Assembly: GCA_034769895.1 (NCBI GenBank)
Contig: CM068372.1
Coordinates: forward strand, 235,246,843 to 235,310,842
DNA from: Magicicada septendecula
Lineage: Eukaryota > Arthropoda > Insecta > Hemiptera > Cicadidae
Direction: 5' to 3'
DNA length: 64,000 nt
Made by a program: the position numbers and the translations under genes. Positions 57,594 through 64,000 of the stretch are shown in pieces; the stretch's first letter is position 1, and each line of letters starts with the position of its first letter. The notes beneath the pieces were generated by a model that saw only the letters and a list, made by a program, of their open reading frames with translations, was not told the origin of the DNA and searched no databases.

Positions 57594-59966
57594 TCAATTT
57601 ATGCAAAATAAATGTAAATGAAGAATTCCACTTGTGGTAAGTAATTATGTAAGTGTGTTTGCTATTAAATATATAAATTTATCGATCTCTCACATGTATG
57701 TGTATAATTGAATCTTATTTGTTACTCTGATTATCTATGCCCGCGTGTTGGAACACAGTTTATACAATGAATTCTATATAATTCAGATGCAATAGATAAT
57801 ATGTATTCACTTGCTTTAATTGATTAATTTCATGCCGTGTGTGAAACAGCCATTTAAAATTTATGTATAACTATTCTGATTCTCATCAGCACATACGTGA
57901 TATCACTTAATAGACTAACGTTATCAATTCATTTACTTTATTTGAACACATGAAACTCTTAAAATCTATTTGTATTCCTTCAAACTTTAGGTTAATATTT
58001 GGGTTGCATTTGGTAATAATGAACGCATATTTATGATCAACTTAAAGTACTATTTTAATTTTCATTCATAATACATTATAATTGTACATATGATACGTCG
58101 CTGTACCTGAAATACATACATATTTATAATAACAAATACGTGTTTCAATATATGCTGAAAACAAAGAAAACATACATACATATATAAATCAAACAATATA
58201 ACAATTCATATTACTTATTTGATGCGTTCATTAAATCCCAAATAAGCTTTTCTTAATACATTCATTAATTACTTTATTCAGATTTATTCATTACTTTTCT
58301 TAATAATTTTCTCAGGTGTGAATTCTTTGAAAGAAACCAGGTCAGTAGAAGTTACTAATTAGAAATAATTATAATAATGGTTACTTGGTTATTGAATATC
58401 CATTATTTGTTGTTGAAGTCGAGTTCCAGAGATGAAGATGGCTCGTAGACACATTCCGTCGGATGCTGCTTTATCACAATCACTTAACACTTACTCTTCC
58501 GATCACTCGCGTAGACGTTTGTATATGTGAATAATTAAAGTTCAGTGTTCAATCAAATGTTTCATCTTACTGTGTGTGCTGTGAGTTCGTTTTAATGTTA
58601 ATATACATTTCTAGTTCCACTTGTCGCTGCTTCATTAAACATTCGTATTATTCATTAATTTGTTTAATATTTCGTGTTCATTATGTTGTTAATAATGTGT
58701 AGTACGCTATATTAAGTTCAACTGTTTTGTATATCGTTAGGTGATAATGTCTGTTAGTGTAACGGTCTGATTGTTCACTTTGTATAATTTTAACTCCGGA
58801 CTCGAGTTAATATTCCGCACGATTAATGTACTCTTCTGAAATTTAAATAATACTAACTCCGAATGATTAGAATAAACTGTTGAAAGTTTATGATATACCG
58901 TCTCTCGCACTTGAAGTTAAACTATTTGAAAATTTGAGTGTAAAAACTGTCTGAAAACTTTAGTAAAAACTGTCGAAAATTTAGTATTACTTGTTTCAAA
59001 AATTGAGTGTAGACTGTCACAAAATTGAGTATCACTGCCTCTCCCCTGTCTTGGGCAGATAGTTTTTATTAATTCGTCCCTACTCAAAATTTTGTCTCTG
59101 GCGCACTTCACGCCTACTTCATTTAGAGATTGGTCAGTTTTTAATTTTCTTGGAAAATACTGTCCCACCATGTCAAGATTCCACGTCATAGTTCTCCCGA
59201 TAGGTCCTTCGTTTCAGTTGCTATGGAAACACTCCTCACCACCAAATTTCTTGCTGGATGAGAGCATCTGATAGGTTCTTACGTCTCCCCGATTTTTGCT
59301 CTGACGAACGTTGGCCCGTTTCGACGAAACTATGGCTATTAGACACTTGTCGATCAATCTATTGTCTGAGTAAACTCTGTGTTTCTATAGATTCCCATTA
59401 TCTGTACTTTCAGTCTTCCTGGCGCATTGTTCCAAGTTCTAACCCCTTTTTTCTGGCTATTAACAATTTTGAACATCTGCCGGCTGGTGAAGTCACCCCA
59501 ACTTTCCCTTCGTAAATTCTTGTCTGTCAATTAGACGATAACTCCAGCTGCGTAACATGACTTTAGTCTTTGTCAGGCCTATCTTACTGTATTGTTTCTT
59601 AAGGTGCAGTGCAGTCGTTCCATTGAAATATGTAGTTTCACTCGTTTTTGTCGTTTATCGTATACTGACGTAACATGGTCAACATCTGCTACAATTCTCG
59701 GTACGGGTGTGAATGTCCTCGCTTACTTTGTTACAGCTGCAGAGAGCAATAATTCTGGACGAAACTTTCCCTGTCATCTTACGCCACCAATTTCTATAGT
59801 TGGATCGAACTTAATGTGTTTCTATTGTCAAGTCAGCGACGCCTCACTGACATCTTCTCATTACTTCTTATTTATTGCGCCAACTATAAGTCGTTGACAC
59901 TGCCTCGTGTGAACGTACTCTGCCGAGGTGAAAATTTAAAATTTTTTAAATTTTCTGCTCGTTACA
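57594..59966 (-). repeat. LTR2 of the tandem array
   Basis: 2373 bp, TGTCAATTTATG to GCTCGTTACA. It serves both as the 5' LTR of unit A and the 3' LTR of unit B. It is closer to LTR3 than to LTR1 at the positions I compared. The minus-strand 90-codon frame inside (58917-59189, also 53406-53678 in LTR1) is kept open in both, with no known similarity. Confidence 0.8.
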
Positions 59967-61263
59967 GTGTCCTCAATTTCGATTTGACGATGTGACCTCA
60001 GGGAACAACTCAAATCTAAATTCTGCGCCCTGTACGTCGCCTCGCCGTGTTCATCTTTTCAAAAGGGAAGGGCATTACATGATAACCTATTCTTAAAGGC
60101 TTACATTACAAGTGGTACACCCCCTTTTGGTTTTACTCGGTTCTCTGAATTTATTGCTAGCTATTTGGGATAGCTGAACGCATTTCACATTTTCGTATTT
60201 ACATATAAGTACCTTATCCTTATAATTATAAGACAAATCATAAATTTAATGAGCAATTAAATAATTTAATCAATTGAATAAAATTTTACTTTCTAAAATA
60301 TCATATTCACAAGATATTATCAAATAATCAATTGGTTCAGTGTAACACTTTACATGACATCAAAAAAAAATCTCCTATACATATACATTTTTGTGCATTA
60401 CTAATGATCTTACCAGTAAAATCTTTTAAAAGGTTATTTAAAATTAGATTGTTAATTAACATATTCGCTACGTTATTCGTAATTATTTGGATAATTTACA
60501 TACACGTAATACATTTTGTTTTAATGATTTACCTACTTCATTCTAGCATCATTTACAATCTTAGCCTATTAATTATATACACTCACATTAATAAAGTTCA
60601 TTCACGATCGAGTTCTTTAAATAATATCACTTATTTGATTTTAAGTGTCCCTTTTTCACTTTGTCCTAGTAACTTATTACTATGTGATTCAAGTGATGGC
60701 AATTAAATGTCCTTTGCATTCACTGCAATATTTTACAAATGTCACAAAATGTTAATTTATCTTATTATCTAACATTTAATTAGTGCTTAATTAACTAAAT
60801 ACACTTTTATGTTATTTTTGACAATTAAAGTACATAATTTTCTTGGTTAAGCCAGCTTGAATGATATCAACGCGTCAATTACCCTAACGCAGATGATTCA
60901 TCAGCATCAGCTAGCTTCTTATGACATCTTCTTCAATTTCTTCCTCTTCCTTCATCTTCAATTGTCTGGCATAGAATTTTCCGCAGATCTAATTTATTAC
61001 CATATCATTGCAATCAACGAGTACACATGTAGCTTCGTTTTTTATTTTATTCATTAATCCCCTACTCTTCATTCATCAACATTCATCACTAATTACCATC
61101 TTTGGTTTACGTATTTTCATATAACCAATGTATTTAATGTATTTTATTCAATATTTTCAAATTTAATCATTACATTTTCAAATATTCTGAAGTTCGCCTT
61201 CTTAATACGTTTTCATTGATTCATTCTCAAGTCATATTTATGATGACATATTTGTATGTCTCA
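59967..61263 (-). other. 3' untranslated internal segment, copy B
   Basis: Same as 54456-55764 but with a single copy of the 37-bp segment (about 61016-61052), one A fewer near 60297, and one substitution near 60415. Confidence 0.6.
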
Positions 61264-62838
61264 TCAATATAGTGCTGTCACTAACGCACGTGTTTTTGTT
61301 TGTAAACAGTAAGGTGTTTGACCTAGGGGTTGCGTCACATGTTTTCCTAATAGCCGGTCGGCCGTTCCCGTTACTCTGGTACGATGTGCCGCACTAGTGT
61401 CCTTAAGATTTACGACTATTCTCCGTCTCTTTCCATTTGAGTGAGTGAGAAATGTGTCGCACCTTTCCTTGTGTCGACCCCTCTTGGGTATATACACGCT
61501 AAACAGCTTGCCTCTCCTAAGGCAACCCCTCGTAGCAGTACTCCTATTGTTCACGTACACATTGAGTAGTTTTTGCCGTTTTCTCCAATAACTTTCTCTA
61601 AGTACACACGCGCCGCTTTGCTTTTGTCGTCGCTTCCAGGCCTGCGTACAACACTGTTGTTCGACAATCGGCTCACCCCTCGTGTACTTACATAACAAAG
61701 TTTTATTTCTTAAGTTCCTAAGAAATATTACCTCGAGTGTTCGAGCTCTCCTCTCAGTACTATCACGATTCTTTAAAACATTTTTAAGTCGTCTAGCAGA
61801 ATTCTTTCCTCTCCTTTTTCTCATAACGTTTCTTATCCATGATGAATAGGCATACGGATCTTGTATGTCCTTCCGTTTCACATTATCCATGGCTTGCGTA
61901 AACTCGTTTTCAGCTTTATAACATGCGGTATTTGTTTCATCTTTAAACTTTCCCTTCATGCTTCTTATTGATGCAGCTCGACTACTTCGCCGATCCATGC
62001 TGATTTTACAGGCTGGATACTTCATCCTAGGATTCATCGATGTAGTACCTCTTCCCGTGTTGATTAAATTGTGCCTTTTATGCATTCTACTTGGTAGTAG
62101 TAGATTTTTATAATCTCTATCCATGTCTGGATCATCCTCCGATATCGCCAGATATCTAGAAACAAAGTCATTTCTCTTCTTAATCCACTTCTTCCTTGGC
62201 TTGCTAATGACATTTGCATTAAATCCCACAGTTGATACTTTCTTGATATCTGATACGTCTGTAAGATCGACAGTGTTATCAGTATCTTGTACCTTTCGTA
62301 CATCTTCGTAATTCTCATTCATCACTTCTTCCTGCCTCTTCTGGATTTCGCTTTTATCTGCTTTCAAGGCATTCGTGTATCCACGTATCTCTGACCTTAT
62401 CTGCGTAATCTCTTCCTTATGCTGGTCGAGTTTTTCATTAATTAATTTACTGTTTTCTTCTTGTTCTTCCTTCTGCTTATCTAATTTCTCACTAATTAAT
62501 TTAATATTTTCTTCTAGTTTCTTGCTTCGTTCTTCTTGTTTCTCGTCTCGTTCTTCTTGTTTTCTGTTAAGATTCTCTTCTAGTTTTTCACTAAGTAATT
62601 TATTACTTTCTTCTTGTTTCTCTCTCTGTTGACGCATGAACTCCATCAACATTTGTAGAGTTCTATCTTCTAGTTTCGATGTCTGTCCTCGCGCCCTATC
62701 TTCTGGACTCTCTACAACGCTACTTGGTTCGCTAGGTGTAGCATTGTCTTCTGTATTCATTGTACCTAATTGGTTATTTACGTCGAATTCTACGCTGTCG
62801 GAATTGCTCGCCATTTTTGCCCTCCTACGCGTAATCAT
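61264..62838 (-). CDS. Gag-like protein of the tandem element, copy B
   Basis: 524 codons, identical in layout to copy A (acidic N-terminus, coiled coil, KKWIKKRNDF segment, basic tail). One base is missing near 61328 relative to copy A (GGGTTGCG against GGGTTTGCG), which shifts the frame for the last ~20 codons and gives a different C-terminus. One amino-acid change (Ser to Ala) is seen in the basic tail near 61612. The rest appears intact, so either copy could make protein. Confidence 0.65.
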   Translation of the reverse strand: MITRRRAKMASNSDSVEFDVNNQLGTMNTEDNATPSEPSSVVESPEDRARGQTSKLEDRTLQMLMEFMRQQREKQEESNKLLSEKLEENLNRKQEERDEKQEERSKKLEENIKLISEKLDKQKEEQEENSKLINEKLDQHKEEITQIRSEIRGYTNALKADKSEIQKRQEEVMNENYEDVRKVQDTDNTVDLTDVSDIKKVSTVGFNANVISKPRKKWIKKRNDFVSRYLAISEDDPDMDRDYKNLLLPSRMHKRHNLINTGRGTTSMNPRMKYPACKISMDRRSSRAASIRSMKGKFKDETNTACYKAENEFTQAMDNVKRKDIQDPYAYSSWIRNVMRKRRGKNSARRLKNVLKNRDSTERRARTLEVIFLRNLRNKTLLCKYTRGEPIVEQQCCTQAWKRRQKQSGACVLRESYWRKRQKLLNVYVNNRSTATRGCLRRGKLFSVYIPKRGRHKERCDTFLTHSNGKRRRIVVNLKDTSAAHRTRVTGTADRLLGKHVTQPLGQTPYCLQTKTRALVTALY

Positions 62839-62954
62839 TCAAACTGACTTGCTCTAATAACACTTATCTTACTTCTATTTCTATGACACTACTTTATCTA
62901 CTACTTCTACTGCCAAAGGTGTACGTGTTAACAATCTTTGTTAATACGTATCAT

Positions 62955-62972
62955 GCCCCACGTTGGGCGCCA
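62955..62972 (-). promoter_or_regulatory. Inner primer-binding site, copy B
   Basis: Exact counterpart of 57483-57500. Confidence 0.8.
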
Positions 62973-63036
62973 TTTTATAAATTATTTTATGCGTATTACT
63001 TGCATATATATTTTATTGATTTTTCACATGTATCTG

Positions 63037-63054
63037 GCCCCACGTTGGGCGCCA
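63037..63054 (-). promoter_or_regulatory. Outer primer-binding site, copy B
   Basis: Exact counterpart of 57567-57584, next to LTR3. Confidence 0.85.
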
Positions 63055-63063
63055 TTTTATTAA

Positions 63064-64000
63064 TGTCAATTTATGCAAAATAAATGTAAATGAAGAATTC
63101 CACTTGTGGTAAGTAATTATGTAAGTGTGTTTGCTATTAAATATATAAATTTATCGATCTCTCACATGTATGTGTATAATTGAATCTTATTTGTTACTCT
63201 GATTATCTATGCCCGCGTGTTGGAACACAGTTTATACAATGAATTCTATATAATTCAGATGCAATAGATAATATGTATTCACTTGCTTTAATTGATTAAT
63301 TTCATGCCGTGTGTGAAACAGCCATTTAAAATTTATGTATAACTATTCTGATTCTCATCGGCACATACGTGATATCACTTAATAGACTAACGTTATCAAT
63401 TCATTTACTTTATTTGAACACATGAAACTCTTAAAATCTATTTGTATTCCTTCAAACTTTAGGTTAATATTTGGGTTGCATTTGGTAATAATGAACGCAT
63501 ATTTATGATCAACTTAAAGTACTATTTTAATTTTCATTCATAATACATTATAATTGTACATATGATACGTCGCTGTACCTGAAATACATACATATTTATA
63601 ATAACAAATACGTGTTTCAATATATGCTGAAAACAAAGAAAACATACATACATATATAAATCAAACAATATAACAATTCATATTACTTATTTGATGCGTT
63701 CATTAAATCCCAAATAAGCTTTTCTTAATACATTAATTAATTACTTTATTCAGATTTATTCATTACTTTTCTTAATAATTTTCTCAGGTGTGAATTCTTT
63801 GAAAGAAACCAGGTCAGTAGAAGTTACTAATTAGAAATAATTATAATAATGGTTACTTGGTTATTGAATATCCATTATTTGTTGTTGAAGTCGAGTTCCA
63901 GAGATGAAGATGGCTCGTAGACACATTCCGTCGGATGCTGCTTTATCACAATCACTTAACACTTACTCTTCCGATCACTCGCGTAGACGTTTGTATATGT
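63064..64000 (-). repeat. LTR3 of the tandem array, cut by window edge
   Basis: The first ~937 bases match LTR2 with two visible changes (CATCGGCACA near 63359 and CATTAATTAATT near 63732). Whether the array continues past the window is unknown. Confidence 0.8.

Larger units (their letters stand above)
52082..64000 (-). mobile_element. Tandem array of a non-autonomous LTR retrotransposon
   Basis: LTR1 (52082-54455), internal A (54456-57593), LTR2 (57594-59966), internal B (59967-63063) and LTR3 (63064 to beyond the window) repeat with a period of about 5.5 kb. By eye the copies differ by well under 1% (a handful of substitutions per 2.4-kb LTR). Orientation is minus, shown by the primer-binding sites next to the right-hand LTR of each unit. 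Neither internal region encodes pol. The whole resembles gag-only terminal-repeat retrotransposons that are mobilised in trans. Confidence 0.85.

Noticed and set aside
1-64000. CRISPR arrays, bacterial promoters, operons or integron features
   Set aside because: Nothing resembling them. The tandem repeats lack spacer organisation and the sequence is plainly eukaryotic.

Overview
The window reads as nuclear DNA of an arthropod, most likely an insect with a large, repeat-filled genome. It is AT-rich, has no dense gene layout, and carries many decayed transposable elements of insect type: non-LTR retrotransposons (including one of the R1 clade), Penelope-like elements, hAT DNA transposons, solo LTRs and Ty3/gypsy-like LTR retrotransposons primed by tRNA-Lys. 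The palindrome TAGGCCTA and its fragments recur between unrelated sequences. I cannot name the species. No complete host gene is visible. The best host-gene candidates are two exon-like open frames on the minus strand that resemble insect chemoreceptors (about 8.8 kb and 1.7-2.0 kb) and a possible 3' terminal exon with a poly(A) signal at 46.2 kb.

Layout. 1-17.5 kb: a CpG-dense edge, a possible chemoreceptor exon, a small element with inverted ends, several LINE tails, a hAT deletion derivative, an R1-clade LINE tail, two inverted copies of a hammerhead-bearing repeat (one with a 165-bp tandem array), a solo LTR, a 35-bp perfect inverted repeat and a Penelope-like GIY-YIG fragment. 17.5-23.4 kb: little but simple repeats and one more hammerhead-like motif. 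23.4-27.5 kb: an old, broken minus-strand LTR retrotransposon (element 1). 27.5-28.2 kb: a hAT-type MITE with a perfect 8-bp target duplication. 29-38 kb: further LTR relics and LINE fragments, one with a reverse-transcriptase FTDD motif. 38-52 kb: mostly unassigned sequence with a CpG-rich block, a MITE, a possible terminal exon, an LTR/PBS-like relic, a tRNA-derived SINE and a second hAT derivative.

52.1-64.0 kb is the most striking part: a young tandem array LTR-internal-LTR-internal-LTR (third LTR cut by the window edge) on the minus strand. The LTRs are about 2.37 kb and the internal regions about 3.1 kb. Each internal region holds one long ORF (Gag-like, coiled coil and basic tail) and no reverse transcriptase, RNase H or integrase core, so this is a non-autonomous family that must borrow pol functions. 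Each copy has two tRNA-Lys primer-binding sites 84 bp apart. Element 1 at 23-27 kb is an older relative with one such site.

There is no operon-like cooperation between genes. What the features share is mobilisation: truncated LINEs and deleted hAT/LTR elements depend on enzymes encoded elsewhere, and the hammerhead-like motifs fit the RNA self-processing known for Penelope-like terminal repeats.
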